A stretch of DNA of 64,000 bases from Agreia sp. Leaf210 (GTDB lineage: Bacteria; Actinomycetota; Actinomycetes; Actinomycetales; Microbacteriaceae). Made by a program: the position numbers and the translations under genes. This document shows, piece by piece, positions 50,601 through 58,322 of this stretch. Below the pieces are notes generated by a model. That model was not told the origin of the DNA. It was given only the letters and a program-made list of their open reading frames with translations, and searched no databases. The stretch spans positions 529,561-593,560 of the forward strand of contig NZ_LMKK01000002.1 in the NCBI RefSeq assembly GCF_001421485.1, given 5' to 3'. Numbering within the stretch: the first letter of the stretch is position 1; each line of letters opens with the position of its first letter.

Positions 50601-51041
50601 GTCTTCAGCCAGTTCACGACGTTCCTGCACAAGGCCGCGGCCCGGCTCGACGCGCTCGGAGTGCCCTACGAATACCTCGACGGGTCGTCGCGCAAGCGAA
50701 AAGACATCATCGATCGCTTCAAACAGGGCGAGGCTCCCGTGTTCCTGATCAGTCTGAAGGCGGGCGGATTCGGCCTCAACCTCACCGAGGCCGACTACGT
50801 CTTTCTGCTCGACCCGTGGTGGAACCCCGCATCCGAGACGCAGGCGATCGACCGCACCCACCGCATCGGCCAGACCAAGAACGTCATGGTCTACCGCCTC
50901 GTGGCGGAGGGCACGATCGAAGAGAAGGTCATGGCACTGAAAGCCAAGAAAGCCGAGCTCACAGACGCCGTGCTCGACGACGAGGCCGCGTTCAGCCAGG
51001 CGCTCACGGCAGACGACATCCGCGGCCTGCTCGAGAGCTGA
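47691..51041 (+). CDS. SWIM zinc-finger SNF2/RapA-type helicase
   Basis: 1116 residues. The N-terminus has a SWIM zinc finger CDCPVGIDCKHVAAALI (CxCx(n)CxH). A long middle region without clear motifs follows (about 120-640). The SNF2 ATPase then carries DDMGLGKTLQTLAL (Walker A), DEAQFAKN (Walker B-like DEAQ), TGTPMENNLLELWS, and the second RecA lobe with FLISLKAGGFGLNL and DRTHRIGQT. Such proteins translocate on DNA or displace polymerases; the cellular role is unproven. A very long frame runs upstream through the clpB antisense strand; the ATG at 47691 is the sensible start. It is divergent from clpB. Confidence 0.88.
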   Translation: MPESIFPLVDATEISRLVGRSAFERGQAYFRQGAVVDVAWNPATRVVSAFVQGGAPEPYACSITLGTTGRGFRPIFSMCDCPVGIDCKHVAAALIDTNARAMKPLVASSGRPEASIATDWKSLLGSAVDVTADRAAANTEAAGTVPMALQFELRERAARTHDRWRGPTSTSASPRSSAAVAATRRLGVRPVVRSSSTGAWVRNNLTWGTVVHQANRMNLDAEQHRWFAEFAAVQRASRATYTGQDLDWIYLDEFASPLLWHLLDEAARLGIALVGVKKNATVGVARRASVGLDASADESGGLALATTVAFDDAEVDVDSIGPVGAHGLYSYSLSSTFGVTLAPLDAPLTDEQRRLVFETPSHVIQVPRGEKSEFFDDYYPRLRRILPITSADESVNLPEQATATLVLTAMFEPKGRLRISWGWRYGSSALLPLSATAADSALRDEADEDRILSLLSHTLTARGWGGADPSVAFASRNVFDGVDAAQFVVEVIDQIDGRDDVVVETVGTRPDYVELTEAPELTVTTVETDKRDWFDLGIMVTVEGRTIPFGPLFTALSKGKKKLKLVDNSYLSLEQPVFERLLELINEGRSMAEWEIDTPRISRYQASLWADFEDLAEETVEATSWRAAVSGLNAIGAVDTIAVPSSVKAELRPYQVDGFSWLAFLHAHSLGGILADDMGLGKTLQTLALVAHAREQPVAADETRVPFLVVAPTSVVSNWVAEAQRFTPHLVVRSITATEAKSKKKVAAICAGADLVITSYALFRLDFSAYNGVDWAGLILDEAQFAKNLTSRIHQCARDLKAPFKLAITGTPMENNLLELWSLFAITAPGLFPSSRRFTEDYVRPIDRGENPELIARLRRRIRPLMMRRTKQLVAPELPDKQEQELQIELAPSHRKLYDVVLQRERQKLLGLIDDLDKNRFIVFRSITLLRMLSLDASLIDEKYANIPSSKLDSLMEQLDDVVAEGHRALVFSQFTTFLHKAAARLDALGVPYEYLDGSSRKRKDIIDRFKQGEAPVFLISLKAGGFGLNLTEADYVFLLDPWWNPASETQAIDRTHRIGQTKNVMVYRLVAEGTIEEKVMALKAKKAELTDAVLDDEAAFSQALTADDIRGLLES

Positions 51042-51084
51042 CGGCACCCCTGCATGAGCAGGCCTCACCTCTGCCAGGTTGCAC

Positions 51085-51205
51085 TCAGGACGCCCCTGTA
51101 CCGTCGCCCGGGTTGGAAAAGCACCCCGCCGGTCGCCTCGTCGACCTGAGTCATGGCGGCTGCGCCCACACGGGGGGAACCCGATTACCTGCCCGATGCT
51201 CTACA
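51085..51205 (+). ncRNA. Candidate cyclic-di-AMP (ydaO/yuaA) riboswitch
   Basis: The 184-bp leader before the NlpC/P60 gene carries the hallmark 3' block ACGGGGGGAACCC (near 51173-51186), preceded by GCCGGTCGCC, CCTGAGTC and GGCGGCTGCGCC segments that can form the stacked helices of the ydaO class. This class is known to precede NlpC/P60 and Rpf cell-wall hydrolase genes in actinobacteria. Boundaries are approximate. A covariance-model search would settle it. Confidence 0.6.
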
Positions 51206-51225
51206 GATCCTTGAGGTACTAACGC

Positions 51226-52092
51226 ATGAGTGCACGACGCTCGGCACGATCCGCCGCCCTTCTACCCACGGGGCAGCGCACGAGTTTCCAGGCCCCGACG
51301 AGAGCCGCTCTCGCTGAGGCGACCCGGCAATCGCGCGCCCGCCCGTCGAGCTCGTCGCCGTTGCGAGGCCGCGGCATGCGCAACATCGCGCGGGTCGGCG
51401 TGTTCATCGTCGCAGCCGGTATGGCCAGCGTCACGGCCCTTCCCGCCTACGCGATGATGCCCACCGGCACCAACCCGGTCGCGAGCACGGTCAACGCGGG
51501 TCAGACCTTCGTCGACACCTCGGCTCCGGCCACTCAGACTCTCGATGTCGACGCCGAGGCGCAGGTCTCGGCCCTCTCGGCAACCCGCGACTCCTACAAC
51601 TCGACCGACGCATCCGTTCTTCAGGCGCAGCGCGACGCCGAGGCAGCGGCTGCGCAGGCCGCCGCCGACGCCGTCACCGCAGCGGCGAGAGCCGTCGAGA
51701 CGGCCGCGACTCCGTCGTCAGGCCCCAAGACCTTCGCACCGCCGCAGGGCGGTTACAGCGGCGAGGCCGTTGTCGCCTACGCAGAGCAGTTCGTGGGCGT
51801 CGTGCCCTACGGCTGGGGCGCAGACCCCAACGACAGCTTCGGATGCGATGGGTTGACCCAGTACGTGTACGGCCAGTTCGGCATCGCCCTGCCTCGCGGC
51901 GTCGACCACCAGGCGGCACTCGCAACGCAGATCACGCAGGACGAAGCAGTCGCCGGCGACCTCGTCGTCTGGCCCGGCGAGCACATCGGCATCTACGACG
52001 GAGCCGGCGGAGTCGTGCACTCCCCCGACTTCGGGCGCTACGTCGAGCACGCGCACAGCCTCTGGGGCAGCCCGGTCTTCTACCGCCTGTAG
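51226..52092 (+). CDS. Secreted NlpC/P60 family peptidoglycan hydrolase
   Basis: 288 residues. A basic N-terminal stretch of ~50 precedes the export helix (MRNIARVGVFIVAAGMASVTALPAYA, given here in part as VGVFIVAAGMASVTALPAYA). A Thr/Ala-rich helical spacer (~75-165) leads to the NlpC/P60 domain with catalytic Cys in SFGCDGLTQYVYG, His in EHIGIYDGAGG and a third polar residue in VVHSPD. It cuts peptide stems in the cell wall. ATGs at 51226 (with GAGG upstream) and 51376 are both possible. The first is used, but the second would give a standard signal peptide. The leader holds a candidate riboswitch, linking expression to cyclic-di-AMP and turgor. Confidence 0.87.
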   Translation: MSARRSARSAALLPTGQRTSFQAPTRAALAEATRQSRARPSSSSPLRGRGMRNIARVGVFIVAAGMASVTALPAYAMMPTGTNPVASTVNAGQTFVDTSAPATQTLDVDAEAQVSALSATRDSYNSTDASVLQAQRDAEAAAAQAAADAVTAAARAVETAATPSSGPKTFAPPQGGYSGEAVVAYAEQFVGVVPYGWGADPNDSFGCDGLTQYVYGQFGIALPRGVDHQAALATQITQDEAVAGDLVVWPGEHIGIYDGAGGVVHSPDFGRYVEHAHSLWGSPVFYRL

Positions 52093-52143
52093 GTACAACG
52101 CTCTCCTGACGCGCCACGTCCGGACCGTCCGCCACCGAGGTGG

Positions 52144-52156
52144 CATACTCGCATCC
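52144..52156 (+). promoter_or_regulatory. -10 element of leaderless promoter, 98-residue protein
   Basis: CATACT (52144-52149), seven bases, then GTG at 52157. Confidence 0.45.
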
Positions 52157-52453
52157 GTGCCCTCGTACCGCTTCTCTGCTGCCATCGGGGCGTTGCGACC
52201 GGGGGTCGCCGCGGCCCGCCTGTTGCCCGAATTGACCGATGACGCACGCACCCTCGCCATCGTCGAGGCCTCGAGCATCGCGGTGGTGCGCGGCGAGGCC
52301 CGCATCGTCATCCGGTTCGCGGGCGACGACGACCAGGATGCGCGGAACATCGCGCTCGGCATCTTCGGTTTTGCGCGTGAACTCGCCGAGTTGACCGCTC
52401 CGGAGCTGACCTGCCGAGTGAAGAGCAGATGGATCGCCGTCTCTGACGAGTGA
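52157..52453 (+). CDS. Small hypothetical protein
   Basis: 98 residues from a leaderless-type GTG. Alpha/beta composition with a hydrophobic core pattern (TLAIVEASSIAVVRGEARIV, IALGIFGFARELAELT). A basic C-terminal strand CRVKSRWIAV closes it. It is soluble, with no signal or membrane helix. The length and the alternating strands loosely recall a small ferredoxin-like or Pcc1-like fold, but I do not recognise the family. It stands between the NlpC/P60 gene and the amine operon and is not obviously part of either. Confidence 0.6.
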   Translation: MPSYRFSAAIGALRPGVAAARLLPELTDDARTLAIVEASSIAVVRGEARIVIRFAGDDDQDARNIALGIFGFARELAELTAPELTCRVKSRWIAVSDE

Positions 52454-52478
52454 CGCCCGTCGGGTGATAACATTCGGA

Positions 52479-52500
52479 ATCGAATCTTTAACGATTCGAT
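52479..52500. promoter_or_regulatory. Operator-like palindrome before amine-catabolic operon
   Basis: ATCGAATC (52479-52486) and GATTCGAT (52493-52500), perfect 8-bp arms around TTTAAC. GATAAC (52466-52471) just upstream is a possible -10, which would put the palindrome at or just after the transcription start. The GntR-FCD protein at 59935 is the natural candidate to bind it. Confidence 0.5.
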
Positions 52501-52578
52501 CGCCGCAGCGACGCGGGGGATGCCAGACTTGCCCCAGCCGCCCGGTTGTTCCGCCACTCGACGCAGAGGATGAGATCC

Positions 52579-54009
52579 GTGTCCACGCCCACGCTTCAGA
52601 ACTTCATCAACGGCCAGTTCGTTCAGCCGCAGGGCACAGAGTTGCTCGACATCGTGAATCCGGCAACCGGCGAGACCGTCGCTCAGGCACCGGTGTCGTC
52701 GGCCGACGACGTCGATGCCGCCATGAGGGCCGCCAAGGCCGCCTTCAAGCCCTGGGCACGACTCACGCCAGGGGCACGGCAGCTCGCGCTTCTGAAGCTC
52801 GCCGATGCGATCGAAGCCAACGCCGATGCTCTCGTCGAGGCGCAGCATCGCAACACCGGACAGCCCCGCGACACGATCCGCACCGACGAGATCGAGGCGG
52901 GAGCAGACCAGATCCGCTTCTTCGCCGGGGCGGCACGCCTGCTCGAGGGCAAGAGCGCCGGCGAATACATCGAGGGAACGACGTCGTACGTGCGCCGAGA
53001 GCCGATCGGAGTGGTCGGCCAGGTCACCCCCTGGAACTTCCCGTTCCTCATGGCCATCTGGAAGATCGGCCCCGCCCTCGCGACCGGCAACACGATCGTG
53101 CTGAAGCCGAGCGACACCACGCCCGAGTCCACCCTCGAACTCGCCCGGATCAGCCAGGGGATCCTGCCCGACGGCGTGCTCAACATCGTTCTCGGCAACG
53201 GCGGCACCGGCGCCGCCATCGTCGAACACCCCACTCCCGGCCTCGTGTCGATCACCGGCTCCGTGCGCGCGGGTATGGCCGTGGCATCCGGGGCGGCGAA
53301 GACCCTCAAGCGTGCCCACCTCGAGCTCGGCGGCAAAGCCCCCGCCGTGGTGTTCGGCGACGTCGATGTGGCGAAGACAGCCGCCGCCATCGCCGACTTC
53401 TCGTTCTACAACGCCGGCCAGGACTGCACCGCGATCACCCGCGTGCTCGTGCACGACTCGATCCACGACGAGCTCGTCGAGGCGCTGTCGATCGAGGCGA
53501 AAGAGCGCAAGACCGGCAACGCCGACGACAGCGAGAACTACTTCGGCCCGCTCAACAACATCAATCACTTCACCGACGTCGTCACCAAGGTCGAGTCGCT
53601 TCCCGAGCACGCCGTCATCGCGACCGGTGGCCACCGCGTCGGCACCACGGGCTACTTCTTCGAGCCCACGGTCATCACGAACGTGCTGCAGAGTGACGAC
53701 ATCGTTCAAGACGAGACATTCGGCCCGGTCATCACTGTGCAGAAGTTCAGCACGGAGGAGGAGGCCGTGGAGCTCGCGAACGACGTGCGCTACGCCCTCG
53801 CCTCCAGCGTCTGGACCACCGACCACGCCACCGCGATGCGCGTCTCACGCGACCTCGACTTCGGCGCCGTCTGGATCAACACCCACATCCTCCTCACCGC
53901 CGAGATGCCGCACGGCGGATTCAAGTACTCGGGCTACGGCAAAGACCTGTCGATGTACGGCGTCGAGGACTACACGCGCATCAAGCACGTGATGTCGTCG
54001 CTCGAATAG
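52579..54009 (+). CDS. Aldehyde dehydrogenase, gamma-aminobutyraldehyde type
   Basis: About 476 residues. It oxidises an aldehyde to the acid with NAD(P)+. Motifs: VTPWNFPFLMAIWKIGPALA, cofactor loop SITGSVRAG, catalytic Glu in HLELGGKAP, catalytic Cys in NAGQDCTAITR, and the C-terminal DETFGPVITVQKF. The HGGFKYSGYGKDLSMYG ending resembles gamma-aminobutyraldehyde and betaine aldehyde dehydrogenases. With the amine oxidase and GABA aminotransferase behind it, oxidation of 4-aminobutanal from putrescine is likely. The GTG at 52579 has AGAGGA upstream; ATG at 52570 is the alternative. It is first in a five-gene run. Confidence 0.88.
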   Translation: MSTPTLQNFINGQFVQPQGTELLDIVNPATGETVAQAPVSSADDVDAAMRAAKAAFKPWARLTPGARQLALLKLADAIEANADALVEAQHRNTGQPRDTIRTDEIEAGADQIRFFAGAARLLEGKSAGEYIEGTTSYVRREPIGVVGQVTPWNFPFLMAIWKIGPALATGNTIVLKPSDTTPESTLELARISQGILPDGVLNIVLGNGGTGAAIVEHPTPGLVSITGSVRAGMAVASGAAKTLKRAHLELGGKAPAVVFGDVDVAKTAAAIADFSFYNAGQDCTAITRVLVHDSIHDELVEALSIEAKERKTGNADDSENYFGPLNNINHFTDVVTKVESLPEHAVIATGGHRVGTTGYFFEPTVITNVLQSDDIVQDETFGPVITVQKFSTEEEAVELANDVRYALASSVWTTDHATAMRVSRDLDFGAVWINTHILLTAEMPHGGFKYSGYGKDLSMYGVEDYTRIKHVMSSLE

Positions 54010-54018
54010 GAGGCTCTC

Positions 54019-55359
54019 ATGACCATCACGCACCGGTTGCCGCAGGAGCGGCGCATCACAGGGACCTTCCCCGGGCCGAAGTCGGCCGCCCTCATGGAGC
54101 GCCGCCGCAAGGCCGTCTCGGCGGGCGTCTCGTCTCTCGTTCCCGTCTATGCAGCGGATGCCGATGGCGGGGTCGTCGTCGATGTCGACGGCAACTCGTT
54201 CATCGACCTGGGCGCCGGCATCGCGGTCACCAGCGTGGGAGCATCCAACCCGGCCGTCGCGGCGGCGGTCACCGAGCAGTCGACGCACTTCGCGCACACC
54301 TGCTTCACGATCACGCCGTACGAGGGCTACGTCGAGGTCGCCGAACTCCTCGCAGAACTGACTCCCGGCGACCACGAGAAGCGTTCGGCTCTCTTCAACT
54401 CCGGCGCCGAGGCGGTCGAGAACGCCATCAAGGTGGCCCGCCTCGCCACCGGTCGAGACGCGGTCGTCGCCTTCGACCACGCGTATCACGGCCGAACCAA
54501 CCTCACGATGGCGCTCACCGCCAAGGCCATGCCCTACAAGACCAACTTCGGACCGTTCGCGCCCGAGGTCTACCGCATGCCCATGTCGTACCCGTTCCGC
54601 GACGAGGCCGGCCTCTCGGGCGTCGAGGCCGCGAACCGGGCCATCCTGGCCATCGAGAAGCAGCTCGGCGGCGACCAGGTCGCCGCACTCATCATCGAGC
54701 CCATCCAGGGCGAGGGCGGCTTCATCGTTCCCGCCCCCGGATTCCTGCCCACTCTCAGCGCCTGGGCCACCGCCAACGGAGTCGTCTTCATCGCCGACGA
54801 GGTGCAGACGGGCTTCGCCCGCACGGGCTCCTGGTTCGCCAGCGACGACGAGGGCATCGTTCCCGACATCCTCACGCTCGCCAAGGGCATCGCGGGCGGG
54901 CTTCCGCTGGCGGCCGTCGTCGGCCGGGCCGAGCTGATGGATGCCGTGCATCCCGGCGGCCTCGGAGGCACCTACGGCGGCAACCCAATAGCGTGTGCCG
55001 CGGCAGTCGCATCCATCGCCCAGATGCGCGAGCACGACCTGGCCGGGCGCGCCCGCCACATCGAGGAGATCGTGCTGCCCCGGCTGCACGCCCTCGCCGA
55101 CGCCACCGGGGTGATCGGCGACGTGCGCGGCCGAGGCGCCATGCTCGCCATCGAGTTCGTGCGGCCGGGCACCACAGAACCGGATGCCGACATCACGAAA
55201 CGCGTCGCCGCTGCGGCTCTCGAGGCCGGCGTCATCATCCTCACCTGCGGAACCTACGGCAACGTGATCCGCCTGCTCCCCTCGCTCGTCATCGACGACG
55301 CCCTGCTTCTCGAGGGGATCAGCGTGCTCGAAGACGCTGTCCGCTCGGCCACCCGATAA
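54019..55359 (+). CDS. gabT: 4-aminobutyrate aminotransferase
   Basis: 446 residues, class III PLP aminotransferase. The N-terminus VSAGVSSLVPVYAADADGGV and GAGIAVTSVGASNP, the cofactor loop NSGAEAVENAIKVAR, the HAYHGRTNLTMALTAK block, the Glu-Pro-Ile-Gln-Gly-Glu-Gly-Gly motif (EPIQGEGGF), Asp in IADEVQTGF and the Schiff-base Lys in TLAKGIAGG all fit GabT. It passes the amino group of GABA to 2-oxoglutarate, giving succinate semialdehyde. The gap after the dehydrogenase gene is 9 bp and contains a GGAGG site. Confidence 0.92.
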   Translation: MTITHRLPQERRITGTFPGPKSAALMERRRKAVSAGVSSLVPVYAADADGGVVVDVDGNSFIDLGAGIAVTSVGASNPAVAAAVTEQSTHFAHTCFTITPYEGYVEVAELLAELTPGDHEKRSALFNSGAEAVENAIKVARLATGRDAVVAFDHAYHGRTNLTMALTAKAMPYKTNFGPFAPEVYRMPMSYPFRDEAGLSGVEAANRAILAIEKQLGGDQVAALIIEPIQGEGGFIVPAPGFLPTLSAWATANGVVFIADEVQTGFARTGSWFASDDEGIVPDILTLAKGIAGGLPLAAVVGRAELMDAVHPGGLGGTYGGNPIACAAAVASIAQMREHDLAGRARHIEEIVLPRLHALADATGVIGDVRGRGAMLAIEFVRPGTTEPDADITKRVAAAALEAGVIILTCGTYGNVIRLLPSLVIDDALLLEGISVLEDAVRSATR

Positions 55360-55371
55360 AAGGACTTCTCC

Positions 55372-57366
55372 ATGACGTTTCACCCCCTCGACCCGCTGAA
55401 CGCCGACGAGTTCCGCGCAGCATCCGGCATCCTCACACGCGACAAGGGCGTCGGCCCCGGGTGGCGCTTCGCCTCGATCGAGATGGTCGAACCGTCGAAG
55501 GCCGCCGTGAAGCAGTTCGAAGCAGACGGCACCGTTCCCGACCGTCGCGCCCGCCTCGTGGTACTCAACCGCGCCGAGAACGCGACCTACATCGCGGTCG
55601 TGTCGCTCGCATCCGATGCCCTTCTCGAGTACACGCATGTGCCCGACGTGCAGGCCAACTTCACCGTCGACGAGTGGGAAGAGGCCGACGCCATGCTGCG
55701 CGGCAATCCCGACGTGGTCGCCGCACTCGCGAAGCGCGGCATCACCGATCTCGACCTCGTCTTCATGGACACCTGGACCTACGGCGCCGCCGTGATCCCG
55801 GAGAAGTACAAGGGCCGACGCCTCGGCTGGAGCGACACCTGGGTCAAGTCGCAGCCCGGCGCCAACCCGTATGCCGGCCCGGTCAACGGCTTCCACTGCG
55901 TGATCGACGTCAACAGCATGGAGTTGCTCGAGATCGAAGACAGCTTCACGGTCGAGAAGCCCGAGATCATGGGCGAGTACGTTCCGCACCTGATCCCCGA
56001 GCGCATCCGTGAGCACTACAAGCGACCGCCGCTGAAGCCGCTCGACATCGTGCAGCCAGAGGGCACGAGTGTCGAGGTCGACGGCAACCTCATCGAGTGG
56101 CAGAACTGGTCGCTGCGGGTGGGCTTCAACTACCGCGAGGGCATGACCCTGCACTCCATCTCCTATAAAGACGGCGACGAGGTGCGCTCCATCGCGAACC
56201 GCCTCTCGTTCTCAGAGATGGTGGTGCCCTACCGCGATCCGAGCGTCGACCACTTCCGCCGCACCGCCTTCGACATCGGCGAGTGGGGCCTCGGCTTCAT
56301 GACCACCTCGCTGGAGCTCGGCTGCGACTGCCTGGGCGAGATCCGCTACATCGACGCCGTGATGCACGACTCGAAGGGCGAGCCGTACGCGATTCCGAAC
56401 GCGTTCTGCGTCCACGAGGAAGACAACGCCGTGCTCTGGAAGCACGTCGATCACGACGCCGGCGCAGAGGTACGACGGATGCGCAGGCTGGTCGTCTCCT
56501 TCCACGTGACGGTCGCGAACTACGAGTACCTCGTCTACTGGCGCTTCTATCAAGACGGCAACATCGAGTGCGAGGTGCGCGCCACCGGAATCATGGTCGT
56601 CACGCACATCGACGAGGGCCAGGCGCATCCTCACGGAACGCTCGTCGACAACCGCACCTACGCGCCGTTCCACCAGCACTTCATCGTCGCGCGCATGGAC
56701 CTCGACATCGACGGCACCGAGAACACGGTCGTGCGCAGCGAGACCCAGATCGTTCCGATCTCCGACGAGAACCCCCATGGTCTCGCGCTGGTTCAGGCGA
56801 ACACGCCCATCGAGGTCGAGGGTCACGACGACTTCGACTGGAACACGCAGCGGGCGTGGAAGATCGTGAACGAGAACAAGCGCAACACGATCGGCAACCA
56901 GGTCGCGTACAAGCTGGTTCCGGGAGGAGCGATCCCCTCGTTCTTCGCTCCCGGCTCCGCCGTGCTGGAGCGCGCACAGGTGATCGGCCACACCGTCTGG
57001 GTCACACCCAACGACGAGAACGAGCGCTGGCCGTCGGGCGAGTTCGTGAACCAGAGTTCCATCGACCACGGGCTGCCCGAGTGGATCCAGGCCGAGCGCC
57101 CGGTACGTAACACCGACCTGGTGCTCTGGTACGTCTTCGGCATCCACCACATCACCCGCCAGGAGGACTGGCCGATCATGCCGAGCGACACCGTGTCGTT
57201 CTGGATGAAGCCGGTCTCGTTCTTCGACCGCAACCCGTCGATCGACGTGGAACCGAGTCCGGGCGCACACTGCGCACCCGGTCACGACCACGGCGACCAC
57301 GCGAGTCATTCGGGTCACGACCACCACGCCCCCAGTACCGACGGCGGCCTGACTCACAACCACTGA
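55372..57366 (+). CDS. Copper-containing primary-amine oxidase with His-rich tail
   Basis: 664 residues. The enzyme turns primary amines into aldehydes, ammonia and H2O2. The topaquinone precursor is Tyr384 in the ANYEYL motif, the catalytic base is Asp301 in AFDIGEWGLG, and copper ligands include His434 and His436 (FHQHFI) plus a later His near GIHHITRQEDWPIMP. D2/D3 domains occupy the N-terminal third. The last ~35 residues are an extra tail with eleven histidines (GHDHGDHASHSGHDHH), which may help load copper. No signal peptide is seen, so it should be cytosolic. The start is 12 bp after gabT with an AAAGGA site. Confidence 0.92.
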   Translation: MTFHPLDPLNADEFRAASGILTRDKGVGPGWRFASIEMVEPSKAAVKQFEADGTVPDRRARLVVLNRAENATYIAVVSLASDALLEYTHVPDVQANFTVDEWEEADAMLRGNPDVVAALAKRGITDLDLVFMDTWTYGAAVIPEKYKGRRLGWSDTWVKSQPGANPYAGPVNGFHCVIDVNSMELLEIEDSFTVEKPEIMGEYVPHLIPERIREHYKRPPLKPLDIVQPEGTSVEVDGNLIEWQNWSLRVGFNYREGMTLHSISYKDGDEVRSIANRLSFSEMVVPYRDPSVDHFRRTAFDIGEWGLGFMTTSLELGCDCLGEIRYIDAVMHDSKGEPYAIPNAFCVHEEDNAVLWKHVDHDAGAEVRRMRRLVVSFHVTVANYEYLVYWRFYQDGNIECEVRATGIMVVTHIDEGQAHPHGTLVDNRTYAPFHQHFIVARMDLDIDGTENTVVRSETQIVPISDENPHGLALVQANTPIEVEGHDDFDWNTQRAWKIVNENKRNTIGNQVAYKLVPGGAIPSFFAPGSAVLERAQVIGHTVWVTPNDENERWPSGEFVNQSSIDHGLPEWIQAERPVRNTDLVLWYVFGIHHITRQEDWPIMPSDTVSFWMKPVSFFDRNPSIDVEPSPGAHCAPGHDHGDHASHSGHDHHAPSTDGGLTHNH

Positions 57367-57381
57367 TAGATCCGACCCTGA

Positions 57382-57411
57382 GCCTGACGAGCGACCACCG
57401 CCTCGTCAGGC
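57382..57411 (+). terminator. Hairpin between amine oxidase and stress-protein genes
   Basis: GCCTGACGAG (57382-57391) and CTCGTCAGGC (57402-57411) form a 10-bp stem with a 10-base loop, 15 bp after the oxidase stop. It may attenuate or protect the upstream part of the operon message. Confidence 0.55.
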
Positions 57412-57438
57412 CCAGGCAACGAGCGAAGGAGCTCCCCC

Positions 57439-58296
57439 GTGACCCGCACAGCGAACTACGTCGTCGCCTACGAGGCGACCGAGCGCGGGCGGGAGGCCGT
57501 CGAGCTGGGCATTGCGCTCGCCCGACTCACCGACTCCGAGCTCCGCATCTGCCTCGTCCTGCCGCAGAGCACCGGGGTCCCCGCAAAGGTACCGGCATCC
57601 GCCGCCGACTACGAGGGCATCATCGCCCAGCAGGCGCAGCTCTGGCTGGATGAGGCCATCCAGAAGGTTCCGACGGATGTGACAGCCACGAGCCATGTGC
57701 TGTGGGCCGAGTCCACCTCGGAGGGCCTCATCGAGGCTGCCCAGGCCTTCGGCTCCGATCGCATCGTCGTCGGGGCCGCCCGCACGGGAATCCTGCAGCG
57801 CTTCTCGATCGGCAGCGTGGCGAACTCCCTCCTGCACGCATCCCCCGTGCCCGTCGCCCTCGCCCCGCGCGGCTACCGCGCACCCGAGCGCATCAGCCGC
57901 ATCACCTGCGCCATCGGAACTCGACCGGGCTGGCAGGCCCTGCTCGACTCGATGGTGTCGATCTCGGAGGGACTCGACGTCGAGCTGCGCTTCGTGACCC
58001 TCGTCGAGGTCGGAGCGGGCGACTCCCGCCCGGTGACCAGCGACGAGCACCTTCTAACCGTGCTCGACTACTTCTCCGAGCGCGAGAAGACCGAGGGCAT
58101 CCTCTCGACCGAGGTCGCGGAGGGCCCGAGTGTCGAGGCCGCCGTGGAGGCCCTCGGCTGGCGAGACGACGAGATCGCCTTCGTCGGATCGAGCCGGCTC
58201 GCATCCCCGAGCCGCATCTTCCTCGGCGCTACCGCCAACCGCATGCTGCACTCTCTTCCCGTGCCCCTCATCGTCGTTCCCAATCACGCCGCGTAG
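57439..58296 (+). CDS. Tandem universal stress protein
   Basis: 285 residues, two UspA domains. The first opens with YVVAYEATERGREAVELGIA and ends with SDRIVVGAARTGILQRFSIGSVANSLLHASPVPV (the G-x2-G-x9-G-S/T nucleotide loop is in shortened form: GAARTGILQRFSIGS). The second domain repeats the layout less perfectly, with FVGSSRLASPSRIFLGATAN near the C-terminus. ATP-binding seems possible in both. GAAGGAG lies upstream of the GTG. Its place between an amine oxidase and a permease suggests it serves the amine pathway, perhaps under the peroxide or aldehyde load. Confidence 0.85.
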   Translation: MTRTANYVVAYEATERGREAVELGIALARLTDSELRICLVLPQSTGVPAKVPASAADYEGIIAQQAQLWLDEAIQKVPTDVTATSHVLWAESTSEGLIEAAQAFGSDRIVVGAARTGILQRFSIGSVANSLLHASPVPVALAPRGYRAPERISRITCAIGTRPGWQALLDSMVSISEGLDVELRFVTLVEVGAGDSRPVTSDEHLLTVLDYFSEREKTEGILSTEVAEGPSVEAAVEALGWRDDEIAFVGSSRLASPSRIFLGATANRMLHSLPVPLIVVPNHAA

Positions 58297-58322
58297 CGCC
58301 TCACAGTAGAAGGATCGACATC

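Noticed and set aside
53845-56154. 769-codon minus-strand frame opposite gabT and amine oxidase
   Set aside because: Shadow frame in high-GC DNA; no motifs, and both opposite genes are certain.
57382-57411. A fourth copy of the GAGCCTG repeat family
   Set aside because: Shares only GAGCCTGACGAG-like bases; lacks the CCCGTTC ends, so it is listed as a plain hairpin.
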